A stretch of DNA of 64,000 nt, taken from contig JABZFM010000014.1 of NCBI GenBank assembly GCA_014237465.1, positions 1 through 64,000 of the forward strand. Reading direction: 5' to 3'. Position 1 is the stretch's first letter, and each line of letters begins with the position of its first letter. This document shows, in pieces, positions 27,760-35,960 of this stretch. Below the pieces are notes generated by a model, which saw only the letters and a program-made list of their open reading frames with translations, did no database searches and was not told the DNA's origin. The position numbers and the translations under genes were made by a program. Source of the stretch: Desulfobacteraceae bacterium (GTDB taxonomy: Bacteria; Desulfobacterota; Desulfobacteria; Desulfobacterales; Desulfosalsimonadaceae).

Positions 27760-29043
27760 ATGCCTGATATGATGAAATCATCTCAAGTCGTTCGACCATT
27801 GAAATGCGCGTGTCTGCTGGTCTGTCTGTTAAGCATTGTAATATCCGGGTGCTCCGCTAAATTGAACAAAGCGCGAAATGCCTTTTACAACGGTCAGATT
27901 GACGAGGCATCCGGCGCATTGTCCAGCCGGGATGATGTGGCAACACGTGATCAGTTGCTGTTTTACATGGAAAAGGGGCTGATCCTGCACCATGCCGGGG
28001 ATTATCAGGGAAGTATTGATCTTCTGCTGAATGCCACCGCATTGATGCAGGAGCAGGAGGTGATCAGCGCCGGACAGCAGACCGCCTCTATGGTGACATC
28101 CGAATGGCTCACCGATTACAAGGGCGAATACGCAGAACGGCTGCTGGTCCACACATACCTGATGATGAATTTTCTCATACTTGGGGATCATGAAAGCGCA
28201 CTTGTTGAAGCCAAACAGGCCCTGGTAGTTTATGATACCTATCCGGAGGCATGTTCTGCCGATTATTTTACACGGGCGCTGATCGCCCATTGTTATGAAT
28301 CGTTAAATGAAATCAACGGCGCGTATATTGAGTACAAGAAGCTGGCTGAACTCATGCCGGACCCGGTACCGGTTGCCCGTAAACTTTGCGTGTTGGGAAA
28401 TCGCCTGGGGTTTTATGATGAAGTGGAATACTATCAGCAGTTTCTTCCGGAACCAGAATTAAATGGGAACGTGGACAGCGGTGCGGGAGAGTTGATTGTT
28501 TTTGTCAGCCAGGGCAAATCACCAGTGAAGATTCCCCATAATATTGTGTTGCCGCCGTCCATCCGGTTTTCTTTTTCAACCTATGAAAATCGCAGTGGTT
28601 ATATCACGCCGCCGGCGGTGGGGCCGGTTTCCGGCGCCGGTTCTTCGGACATTGTGACCTCGGATATCGGAGAGGTCTTAAAAGCGTCCTTAAATGAACG
28701 GCTGGTACAGGTTATTGCAAAAGAAACTGCCCGGGTGGTGGTCAAAGAGGCCATTGCACACAACATCGATGACGACAATGTGGAGACGCTGGTCCGTATC
28801 GCGTTTTTTCTGATGGAAGTCCCGGACACCCGTTGCTGGGAGACTTTACCGGCATATCTGACAATGATTCGCGTGCCGCTTTTACCCGGGGAGAATCAAA
28901 TCCATGTAAACGGCATGGACATAAACGCGGCGCTGCCGCAAATTGATGCCAATCCCGGCAATGGACCGTTTTATCACTATTCTTCCATTCGAAACGGAAC
29001 CGGCCCCCGTCATTCAAAAGAAAATTCGCAGTCCGCTGATTAA
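27760..29043 (+). CDS. Lipoprotein of the LpoB-linked COG3014-like type
   Basis: From the ATG at 27760 the protein has 427 residues with a lipoprotein signal ending in VISGC. The first third is helical and TPR-like (KARNAFYNGQIDEASGALSS, DYQGSIDLLLNATALM, DHESALVEAKQALVVYD). The last half contains ELIVFVSQGKSPVKIP and a beta-rich stretch. This matches my memory of the uncharacterised COG3014 family, often beside LpoB; I cannot search to confirm it. The frame is open to 27676, but those codons come from the hairpin element. Starts at 27769 or 27772 are possible; no good ribosome binding site decides. Confidence 0.7.
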   Translation: MPDMMKSSQVVRPLKCACLLVCLLSIVISGCSAKLNKARNAFYNGQIDEASGALSSRDDVATRDQLLFYMEKGLILHHAGDYQGSIDLLLNATALMQEQEVISAGQQTASMVTSEWLTDYKGEYAERLLVHTYLMMNFLILGDHESALVEAKQALVVYDTYPEACSADYFTRALIAHCYESLNEINGAYIEYKKLAELMPDPVPVARKLCVLGNRLGFYDEVEYYQQFLPEPELNGNVDSGAGELIVFVSQGKSPVKIPHNIVLPPSIRFSFSTYENRSGYITPPAVGPVSGAGSSDIVTSDIGEVLKASLNERLVQVIAKETARVVVKEAIAHNIDDDNVETLVRIAFFLMEVPDTRCWETLPAYLTMIRVPLLPGENQIHVNGMDINAALPQIDANPGNGPFYHYSSIRNGTGPRHSKENSQSAD

Positions 29044-29109
29044 GTATATTTTATAATTTTCGCAAATTAGACATTATCAAACCATGATGGTCCCGAAAAA
29101 AAGTAGCAG

Positions 29110-29231
29110 GATGGCTAAGTTAAAAGTTTCATATACAAGGCGTAGTGGTTTTTCAGGCTCGAAATCATACATGTATTGAGTGCCTGAAAAACCGCTACAA
29201 CGCAGTAGATGGGACTTTTTACGACGCCATC
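29110..29231. repeat. GATGGC-ended palindromic element, 122 bp
   Basis: It begins GATGGC and ends GCCATC, with a perfect ATACATGTAT at its centre (29167-29176). Both arms carry the block GTAG(T/C)GGTTTTTCAGGC in opposite orientation, so the whole element can fold into one long imperfect hairpin. It lies between the COG3014-like gene and the MscS gene and is the most complete copy in the window. Confidence 0.8.
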
Positions 29232-29263
29232 AAACCATAACATCCAATCAAACTGATATTGCC

Positions 29264-31351
29264 ATGAATAAAAATAAGCAGGTCTTTGTTATTCTTTTGA
29301 TTGTCAGTCTGTTCTTGTTGACAGGGTTGCTGCCCGCATTTGGAGACGCCGGTGAACCGGTCTCGGTGGCTGAAAAAAATAAGGCGTCCATTGCATTTGC
29401 AGATAATATGACAGAATCAATGAAGTGGGGTGCGGAGCAAGTCACCGATGATTTAAAAGACCAGGCCCGGTCATTGTTTGAACATACCCCCTTGGGCTGG
29501 GACGTCGACACCCTGGATTATTTTTCTGACCAGGCCCTGTCATTGCCAACTAAACTGCCTGTTTTTATAGAAGAAGTTCTTGAGCAGAGCCGTGTGCTGG
29601 GGTTTGCCGGATCTGTTATCGTGTTTATCTTTCTGGTTGCCGTGATCTACAGTCTGATCGGTCGCAAGCGGGTTCTTGTAAAGGCGGAACAGACCGCAAA
29701 GCCGCTGTTTGAGAAATTGCCGGAAGAAGTGTATCCGTTTTTGATGCTCGGCCTGCTTTCCGTGACCGCCGCCCTGATTCCGTTACTCCTGTTCGGGATG
29801 TTTTCCCTGATCAAGGCGTTTATCTCCTATGATGCGCCCTGGTTTCTGCTGACCGGCCGCCTGCTGGCGCTCTGGTCCATCGGCGCTCTGCTGATCAGCC
29901 TGATTCGCGGCATTGTGGATCAGAAAATATTTTTTATCCAGACAGAATACGGGGATACGATTTTTCGTTTGTTTCGCCTGATCGTGCTTTATGTCCTGTT
30001 CGGCATTGCTGTTTTATGGAGTGCTGAGGCATTTGGGCGGCGTGAGGACTTTTTAGCATTTCTGAGGTTTTTAATTTATCTGTCCATTGTGCTTTTTCTG
30101 TTTATTATCCTGCTTAGAAAAAAAGCCGTATTGTCCCTTTTGCCCCAGCTGCCGAACAAATCCTATCAGTCATTTTTAAAAGGTTTTGACCGGTATTATT
30201 ATCCGGTTATGGGGCTGACCCTGCTGACCGGGGTGATGTGGTGTTTTGGATATAAACGCTTTTCCACTGTTCTGTGGACGAAAACATGGGGGATTGCCGG
30301 TGTTTATATCGGGTTTTCCCTGGTTTATTATATCGTCATCCAAAGACTTCAGCGGTGGGCGGACAGCATTGACAAGTCAGATGAACACGCCCGAACGTTT
30401 GTTCAGTCTCTGAAAGGATTTATTTTATATATTTCGATCATTATCACCGCCCTGGTGATGACCGATCTGCTGGGTATCCTTGAACCCATCCGGCGGATCA
30501 TTTCGTTTCCGATCGTCAGTATCGGCAGTTCTCCGCTTTCTTTGTGGATCATCGCCAAAGCCGGTCTGATTCTGGTGATATTCATATATGTCTCCCGGAT
30601 GCTTTGCGCCTACCTGAATTACAAGATTTATCCGGCCATGAAAGTGGAGTCGGGAACCGCTTATGCCATTGATACGTTCCTGAAATACTTCATGCTGCTC
30701 CTTGGCGGTTTCATCGCCCTTGAGATTGTGGGCTTTGACTTGCGGGCGCTGCTTGTCTTTGCCGGTGCCATCGGTATCGGACTGGGACTGGCGCTTCAGA
30801 GCATGGCATCTAACTTGATCAGCGGGTTTGCCATTATTTTCGGGGGAAAGATCCGGCGGGGGGACTGGCTGGAAGTCGGGGAAACCATGGGAATGGTCAG
30901 TGACATAGATCTTCGGGCGACCAAAGTCCGGACCCGGGACAATATTGAATATATTATCCCCAATGCGGATCTGATGTCCAATACGATTATCAATTATAGC
31001 CTGTCGTCGCCCATGATTCGGATTGATGTGCCCTTTGGGGTCGCTTATGCGTCAGATCCGAGGAAAGTTGAGCAACTGGTGATGGAAACCGCTGAAAAAG
31101 ACCCCGAGGTGATGGTGAGCAAAAAACCGGAATTCCGCTTTATCGGGTATGGTGACAATTCCATTGATTTCCAGTTGCTCGTCTGGATTGATGTCCGCAG
31201 GACCGCTCGTCGGCATATCCGCAGTAAATTATATTTTGCCATGTTTGAAGCCTTTGCCAAAGAAGGGATTGAAATCCCCTTTCCCCAGCAGGATGTGCAT
31301 TTTCGGTCCGGGATTGAATGGGAGCGGTTTGGGAAGCCGGAACCAGCGTGA
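29264..31351 (+). CDS. Large mechanosensitive ion channel of the MscS family
   Basis: MscS channels open under membrane tension and release solutes during osmotic downshock. I start at the ATG at 29264 (695 residues); the upstream open frame is repeat sequence. A signal peptide (LLIVSLFLLTGLLPAFGDA) and a short periplasmic region are followed by about ten or eleven membrane helices. The pore helix and beta domain are clear: AGAIGIGLGLALQSMASNLI, GDWLEVGETMGMV and IPNADLMSNTIINYS. The extra helices before the core make it an MscK/YbdG-like large form rather than plain MscS. Confidence 0.9.
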   Translation: MNKNKQVFVILLIVSLFLLTGLLPAFGDAGEPVSVAEKNKASIAFADNMTESMKWGAEQVTDDLKDQARSLFEHTPLGWDVDTLDYFSDQALSLPTKLPVFIEEVLEQSRVLGFAGSVIVFIFLVAVIYSLIGRKRVLVKAEQTAKPLFEKLPEEVYPFLMLGLLSVTAALIPLLLFGMFSLIKAFISYDAPWFLLTGRLLALWSIGALLISLIRGIVDQKIFFIQTEYGDTIFRLFRLIVLYVLFGIAVLWSAEAFGRREDFLAFLRFLIYLSIVLFLFIILLRKKAVLSLLPQLPNKSYQSFLKGFDRYYYPVMGLTLLTGVMWCFGYKRFSTVLWTKTWGIAGVYIGFSLVYYIVIQRLQRWADSIDKSDEHARTFVQSLKGFILYISIIITALVMTDLLGILEPIRRIISFPIVSIGSSPLSLWIIAKAGLILVIFIYVSRMLCAYLNYKIYPAMKVESGTAYAIDTFLKYFMLLLGGFIALEIVGFDLRALLVFAGAIGIGLGLALQSMASNLISGFAIIFGGKIRRGDWLEVGETMGMVSDIDLRATKVRTRDNIEYIIPNADLMSNTIINYSLSSPMIRIDVPFGVAYASDPRKVEQLVMETAEKDPEVMVSKKPEFRFIGYGDNSIDFQLLVWIDVRRTARRHIRSKLYFAMFEAFAKEGIEIPFPQQDVHFRSGIEWERFGKPEPA

Positions 31352-31391
31352 TTTTTTTATTATTATTCATAATCCTAATCGATGGTGCTAA

Positions 31392-31484
31392 AAATCTTTC
31401 ATTAAAGCCGGAATAAAAGACAGTGACGAAGGCCGCACGATGGATGTTCAGGAAGTACGCAAAAGGTTTGGCCTGACAAAATGA
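31392..31484 (+). pseudogene. Remnant of a toxin-antitoxin antitoxin gene
   Basis: The open stretch after an in-frame TAA reads FIKAGIKDSDEGRTMDVQEV and then RKRFGLTK before its stop. The pattern (helix, then D-E-GR, then a short basic helix) is the usual C-terminus of RelB/ParD/Phd-like antitoxins. Its TGA overlaps the next ATG by four bases (ATGA), as in many toxin-antitoxin operons. The N-terminal DNA-binding part is missing. Confidence 0.55.
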
Positions 31485-31576
31485 AAGTTCACTGGACTGA
31501 GAACGCCATCGGGCATCTTACAAATATTTACGAATATATTAAGATTAGCGTTTTATCTATCATTGCAAGCAGTTAA
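31481..31576 (+). pseudogene. N-terminal fragment of a RelE/ParE-type toxin
   Basis: The frame starts MKVHWTENAIGHLTNIYEYI, a typical start of RelE/ParE-superfamily toxins (beta strand, then a helix with an I-Y-x-Y-I pattern). After twenty residues it runs into the inverted-repeat element at 31540 and stops. The rest of the toxin is not recognisable downstream, so the gene is dead. Confidence 0.6.
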
Positions 31577-31655
31577 TATTAATTTCGTCATTTGTCAGAG
31601 TGGATGCTTTTGTGCTAATCCGTGGTTTCCAACGATAGATAAAACGCTAATCTTA
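31540..31655. mobile_element. Small inverted-repeat (MITE-like) element interrupting the toxin remnant
   Basis: Perfect 22-base terminal inverted repeats lie at 31540-31561 and 31634-31655 (outer ends TAAGATTAGCGTTTTATC and complement), around a 72-base AT-rich core with no coding capacity. The total is 116 bp. A clear target-site duplication is not visible. Size and structure fit a non-autonomous transposon derivative; no matching transposase is in the window. Confidence 0.7.
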
Positions 31656-31915
31656 TAATGCTCAACTGTATAAGAGATGACAATAGCATTGTCATGCAGC
31701 AAATTGATCATATTGGGAAAAGTGATTTCAAGAAAAAAATGCGGGTTTACGTTTTTTTAAGGGAATAGCCCGCCATTTTGCGTCATATGAAGTACTTCGT
31801 AAGCAAAACGGCCGTTTTGTAAAACGGCTCTTAGTACATATAATCATTGTTCGGCATCAGAGTCTCTCCCGATTTTGGTATGGCAGTCCCCTTGGTGAAA
31901 TAATTCGGCTAAGAC

Positions 31916-32362
31916 TCAAGCAAACCCGGCTGACAATATCTTTTGTAGAATAGTTGTCAGCTGTTTCCTTTCTGTAGCAGAGATTACTGACAATAAATTT
32001 TTATTTACTTTATTGATAATTATAAACAGTTCCGGACCTGTTGCATGCCCTTTATCTGTCAGGTAGATTCGATAGCTACGTCTTGATCGTTCATCTGTGC
32101 GGCGTTCAATGAGTTGTTTTTTTTCAAGTGCATCAATGGTGCGTGTTGTTGCATAACCGGGCAGGGTTATTTTTTTGCCAATCTCTGTTTGAGTAAGTCC
32201 CTCCTCCTCCAAAAGCGCCATCAGCACACCAAATTGTTTTAAATCTAACCCAAGGCGCTTTAGCTCTTGTTTGATATTGGAATCAAGGCGGCTGGATATC
32301 ATTTTAATCATCCAGCCAGCGCTGTTTGTCCTGATTTTTTCTGCTGTTGTTTGTTTGTTCAT
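31916..32362 (-). CDS. MarR-family transcriptional regulator
   Basis: A 148-residue winged-helix regulator. The core DLKQFGVLMALLEEEGLTQTEIGKKI, then TRTIDALEKKQLIERRTDERSRRSYRIYLTDKG, is the MarR pattern with the basic wing RRTDERSRRSYR. It is transcribed away from the efflux operon, and the 126-base shared gap holds two palindromes. MarR proteins of this arrangement usually repress the neighbouring pump and release on binding a small aromatic ligand; the ligand here is unknown. Confidence 0.9.
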   Translation of the reverse strand: MNKQTTAEKIRTNSAGWMIKMISSRLDSNIKQELKRLGLDLKQFGVLMALLEEEGLTQTEIGKKITLPGYATTRTIDALEKKQLIERRTDERSRRSYRIYLTDKGHATGPELFIIINKVNKNLLSVISATERKQLTTILQKILSAGFA

Positions 32363-32392
32363 TTTATAACGCTATCATGATTTACAATAAAA

Positions 32393-32450
32393 TGCAAATA
32401 TTGCTCATGCATATTTTGCACTTGCAATTGTTGCATTTGCAACTTATAAT
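32393..32450. promoter_or_regulatory. Efflux-operon promoter with overlapping palindromes (candidate MarR operators)
   Basis: TTGCAA at 32422-32427 and TATAAT at 32445-32450, 17 bases apart, form a good sigma70 promoter pointing to the efflux genes. The palindrome-like TTGCAATTGTTGCATTTGCAA covers 32422-32442, that is the -35 box and spacer. A second imperfect palindrome, TGCAAATAT...ATATTTTGCA, lies at 32393-32420, toward marR. Binding there would block the pump promoter and probably marR as well. Confidence 0.65.
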
Positions 32451-32488
32451 GTATTTTATTATAGTTGCTTTAAAAAAAAGGAATTTTT

Positions 32489-34828
32489 ATGCGTCGATTA
32501 TTATTTTTACTGCTGTTTTTATTAATTTGTTCAACACCGTCTTTTGGTGCACCGAAACAGGTGACCGTCGGTGTTGTAACCGATGGTCCTTCTTTTCGTA
32601 TGGACAAGGTGATTAGCTTTATCAATGAAGAAATCCAACTGCTGACCAAAAATGAGTTTGATGTCCGGTTAAAGAAGAGTAAAAGACTGGATGGCGGCTG
32701 GCAGCGAAATGGGATCGAATCGGCATTGTCCCGCCTATATAAAGACCCGGAAGTTGATATTGTCATTGCCCTGGGATTTGGCTCAGCCGCAGTTGCCGTC
32801 TCCCTGGAAGATCATCCAAAACCAACACTTGCCTCGGTAATTCTTAATCATCACCTGGTAAATGCGCCCAACAAGGGGAACAGCTCCGGCAAACATAATC
32901 TTGCCTACATAAGTATCCAGGCCGACCTTGCAACCGAACTGAAAACATTTCGTGAAGTTGTTGATTTCACAAATATTGCTCTTTTAAGTGATTCTTTGAT
33001 GATGGAAGTGATGCCTGCCCTGGCCACGGAAGGTACTAAGGTAGCCACTGAGACGGGGATAAAGATATTTCCTGTGCTCCATGGTGGAACAGGCGATGAC
33101 CTTGTTTCCCGCCTGCCATCAGATATAGATGCCGTTTTGATCGGAGCATTACCACGGCTGGATGAAGCACAGACGGCCAAATTATTGAATAAGCTTATTG
33201 AGCTTGGTTTACCAAGTTACAGCCTGACAGGTTCCCACCTTGTTGAGCAGGGAGCCCTTGCTACTGCTGTCCCGTCTGAAAACTGGCAGCGGCGTACACG
33301 GCGTCTGGCTCTGGATTTACAGGCAGTACTGTTTGGTGATGATCCCAAGGACATGAAGGTGTTTGTCGAGGATCGGAGACGATTGATCCTTAATATGGAA
33401 ACTGCACGCCGCCTGCGGATCTCACCTCCATTCGATGTTATGCTTGAAGCACAAAAGTTAAATGACGAGCCTGAAAGCGCAACTGTGCGTTGGACATTAA
33501 GTGAAGCTGCAAAAAGAGCACTTCTTGAAAACCTTGGTATACGCGCCTCAAAGCTTGGAGTAGAAGCCGGAGCAAAGCAGGTGGATGAGGCAAGAGCAAA
33601 CCTTTTTCCCCAGCTTTCCATTGGTGTTGACCAGCAGCTTCGTGATGATTCCAACCCCAGTGTCGTTTCAGGGGGAATAGCGGAAAAACAAGGCACAGCA
33701 TCCCTTACCTTAAGTCAGGTTATTTACAATGAATCCACATGGGCAAACCTGGATATTGTACAGGCACAACAGACTGCAAGGATTGCCGAGGATAACCAGA
33801 CAAAACTTGATGTTATACAGGATGCTGCAATAGCTTTTCTGGATGTATTGAAATCGCAAACATTAATGAAAATTCGACGTGTGAACCTTGAGCAAAGTCG
33901 AACAAATCTTGGATTGGCGCGTGATAGAGCAAAGGTCGGCTCAGCAACTTTTGCAGATGTCTACCGCTGGGAAAGCGAACTTGCCCAGGCAAAGGCGGAT
34001 CTTCTCGGTACGGAGGCAACGCTCAGACAGAATCAAGAGTCGCTAAACCGGCTGCTTAACCGTCCCCTGGCCGAACAATTTACTTTGGAGCCGGCAACGC
34101 TTCAGGACGAAAATCTAATTATGAACGACCCGGAACTGTCCGGACTGATTGAAAACAGAGCCGATTTCCAGCGTTTGAGTAAAATATTGATCCAAGACGG
34201 CCTGGATAGATCTCCTGAAATTGCATCACTCCTTGCCAAAATCATTGCCCAGAAACGAACTCTGAAAAGTGAGAAGCGAAGTTTTTGGCTTCCCACTATT
34301 ACCCTGGCAGGAGAGTATTCCAATACCTACCATGACAGCCGCCCGGATTTCCTTTCCCAGGAAGGGAAAGATGACTGGCTTCTTGGTGTAAATCTGTCGT
34401 TGCCTTTGTTTGAAGGTGGGGCAAGGTCACGACGTGTGGAACGGGCACAGTTAACTTTGCGTCAACTGTGCGTACAACTGCAAGACACTACTAATACCAT
34501 TGAACAGACTATTCGAGGCAGATTACATACAACTCATGCCTCCAAACTTTCAATAGACTTAAATCGCACCGCAGCAGAGGCTTCAAAGAAAAATTTTGAT
34601 CTTATTCTGGATGGTTACAGCAAGGGGACAACAGGGGTGGTGGATCTTGTTGATGCCCAGAAATCCGCCCTTACCGCCGAGCTGACTGCTGCCAACGCAG
34701 CCTGGCAATTCCTGATCGATCTCATGAATCTACAGCGCGCAACCGGAGCTTTTGATTTCTTTCTTGACGACACCCAACGCAGCGCAGCTGTTCAGGCTAT
34801 TAAGAACAACCTTTCAAGTGGAGAATGA
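32489..34828 (+). CDS. TolC-family outer-membrane protein fused to an N-terminal ABC substrate-binding-like domain
   Basis: A 779-residue exported protein (signal LLFLLLFLLICSTPSFGA) with two parts. Residues about 24-310 resemble the periplasmic ABC_sub_bind domain (QVTVGVVTDGPSFRMDKV, DIVIALGFGSAAVAV, DIDAVLIGALPRL, GLPSYSLTGSHLVEQGALA). Residues about 335-770 are a TolC/OEP domain with the two helical repeats and strands (KLGVEAGAKQVDEARANLFP, LFEGGARSRRVERAQ). TolC proteins are normally 420-490 residues, so the fusion is unusual. It is first in an operon with an adaptor and an RND pump. The N-terminal half may sense or bind substrate; that is inference. Confidence 0.85.
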   Translation: MRRLLFLLLFLLICSTPSFGAPKQVTVGVVTDGPSFRMDKVISFINEEIQLLTKNEFDVRLKKSKRLDGGWQRNGIESALSRLYKDPEVDIVIALGFGSAAVAVSLEDHPKPTLASVILNHHLVNAPNKGNSSGKHNLAYISIQADLATELKTFREVVDFTNIALLSDSLMMEVMPALATEGTKVATETGIKIFPVLHGGTGDDLVSRLPSDIDAVLIGALPRLDEAQTAKLLNKLIELGLPSYSLTGSHLVEQGALATAVPSENWQRRTRRLALDLQAVLFGDDPKDMKVFVEDRRRLILNMETARRLRISPPFDVMLEAQKLNDEPESATVRWTLSEAAKRALLENLGIRASKLGVEAGAKQVDEARANLFPQLSIGVDQQLRDDSNPSVVSGGIAEKQGTASLTLSQVIYNESTWANLDIVQAQQTARIAEDNQTKLDVIQDAAIAFLDVLKSQTLMKIRRVNLEQSRTNLGLARDRAKVGSATFADVYRWESELAQAKADLLGTEATLRQNQESLNRLLNRPLAEQFTLEPATLQDENLIMNDPELSGLIENRADFQRLSKILIQDGLDRSPEIASLLAKIIAQKRTLKSEKRSFWLPTITLAGEYSNTYHDSRPDFLSQEGKDDWLLGVNLSLPLFEGGARSRRVERAQLTLRQLCVQLQDTTNTIEQTIRGRLHTTHASKLSIDLNRTAAEASKKNFDLILDGYSKGTTGVVDLVDAQKSALTAELTAANAAWQFLIDLMNLQRATGAFDFFLDDTQRSAAVQAIKNNLSSGE

Positions 34829-34832
34829 CTTA

Positions 34833-35954
34833 ATGTTTGTTAAATTTCATAACTGTATAACAAAATGTTGGTTAATGACGCTTTTATCGGCAGGTTTTCT
34901 ATTATTGTGCGGGTGCGACAACCAAAGCACAACAAGCGAGGAAGTAAAAAAAGCCCTTCGACCAGTTAAATATCAGGTGGTAGAAAAATCCATGAGCGGA
35001 CGTACCCGTACTTATTCAGGCACTTCAAAGGCTGGAAGGGAGGCAAACTTAAGTTTTAAGGTTGGTGGCACATTGCAGGAAATTCCAGTCAAGGTAGGTG
35101 ACAGCATTGGAAACAAGACTCTCATTGCCCGTTTGAATCGTACCTCTTTTGAGCTGGAGGCGGAAAAGTCACGGGCAACCCTTGCTCAGGCTGAAGCTGA
35201 AAACCGCAATGCCGGGTCCAAGTACCAGCGGGTGCGTGAGCTGTACGAAAATGACAATTCCTCCAGGGAAGACCTTGATTCTGCGCGAACCTCAGTTGAG
35301 TCAGCCCAAGCCCAGGTGCGTTCCGCAAAAAAAAGTCTGGAACTGGCATTGCTTGATCTGGGCTATACTGAGTTGAGAGCCGGTGAAAAATGTTCAGTGG
35401 CCGAGGTTTTCAAGGAGGTCAACGAAAACGTCACTGCCGGAGAGGCCATTGTTGCTGTCGTCTGCGGTCAGGTAAATGAGGTCGAGGTGAAGGTGCCGGA
35501 AAACCTGATTGCCAGTATCAAGCAGGGTATGGCCGCCAAGGTGCGGTTCGACGCAATTCCTGAAGTTGGATTTACAGCCAGGGTGACTGAGGTCGGAGTA
35601 ACATCAGCCGGAGGTGCAAGCTTCCCTGTAACCTTGATCGTCAAAGAAAAGCATTCACAACTGCGGTCCGGGCTTGCAGCCGAAGTCACATTTATATTTG
35701 CCGTCAAAACCCAGGAACCACCACCTATCTATCTGCCGCCAGTCGCTGTGGGGCAGGACAGGACAGGCCTTTTTGTTTTTGTTCTGGAGCCTGGGGATGA
35801 TCCGGGAGAGGCCATTGTCCACCGCCGACCTGTCACCGTTGGCGAGTTAACATCCATGGGCCTTGAAATAACCAGCGGTGTGAAGCCCGGCAATAAGGTG
35901 GTAACAGCCGGAATGTCTGTCATTCGTGATGGACTCCATGTAAAAGCGGAGTAA
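34833..35954 (+). CDS. RND efflux periplasmic adaptor lipoprotein
   Basis: A membrane-fusion (HlyD/AcrA) protein of 373 residues from the ATG at 34833, which has GTGGAG nine bases upstream; the frame is open earlier but inside the TolC gene. The lipobox is LLLCGC. LSFKVGGTLQEIPVKVGDSI is the lipoyl-like domain, followed by a helical hairpin (AEAENRNAGSKYQRVRELYE onward), a beta-barrel and a membrane-proximal domain ending VTAGMSVIRDGLHVK. It would link the TolC-like protein to the pump. Confidence 0.92.
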   Translation: MFVKFHNCITKCWLMTLLSAGFLLLCGCDNQSTTSEEVKKALRPVKYQVVEKSMSGRTRTYSGTSKAGREANLSFKVGGTLQEIPVKVGDSIGNKTLIARLNRTSFELEAEKSRATLAQAEAENRNAGSKYQRVRELYENDNSSREDLDSARTSVESAQAQVRSAKKSLELALLDLGYTELRAGEKCSVAEVFKEVNENVTAGEAIVAVVCGQVNEVEVKVPENLIASIKQGMAAKVRFDAIPEVGFTARVTEVGVTSAGGASFPVTLIVKEKHSQLRSGLAAEVTFIFAVKTQEPPPIYLPPVAVGQDRTGLFVFVLEPGDDPGEAIVHRRPVTVGELTSMGLEITSGVKPGNKVVTAGMSVIRDGLHVKAE

Positions 35955-35960
35955 TCAATC

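Noticed and set aside
29180-29263. Upstream extension of the MscS frame
   Set aside because: The added residues come from the palindromic repeat; the ATG at 29264 gives a normal signal peptide.
31656-31915. Possible C-terminal remainder of the RelE/ParE toxin (a frame with IIIVRHQSLSRF near 31835-31875)
   Set aside because: The resemblance to a toxin end is too weak and the frame does not connect to the N-terminal fragment.
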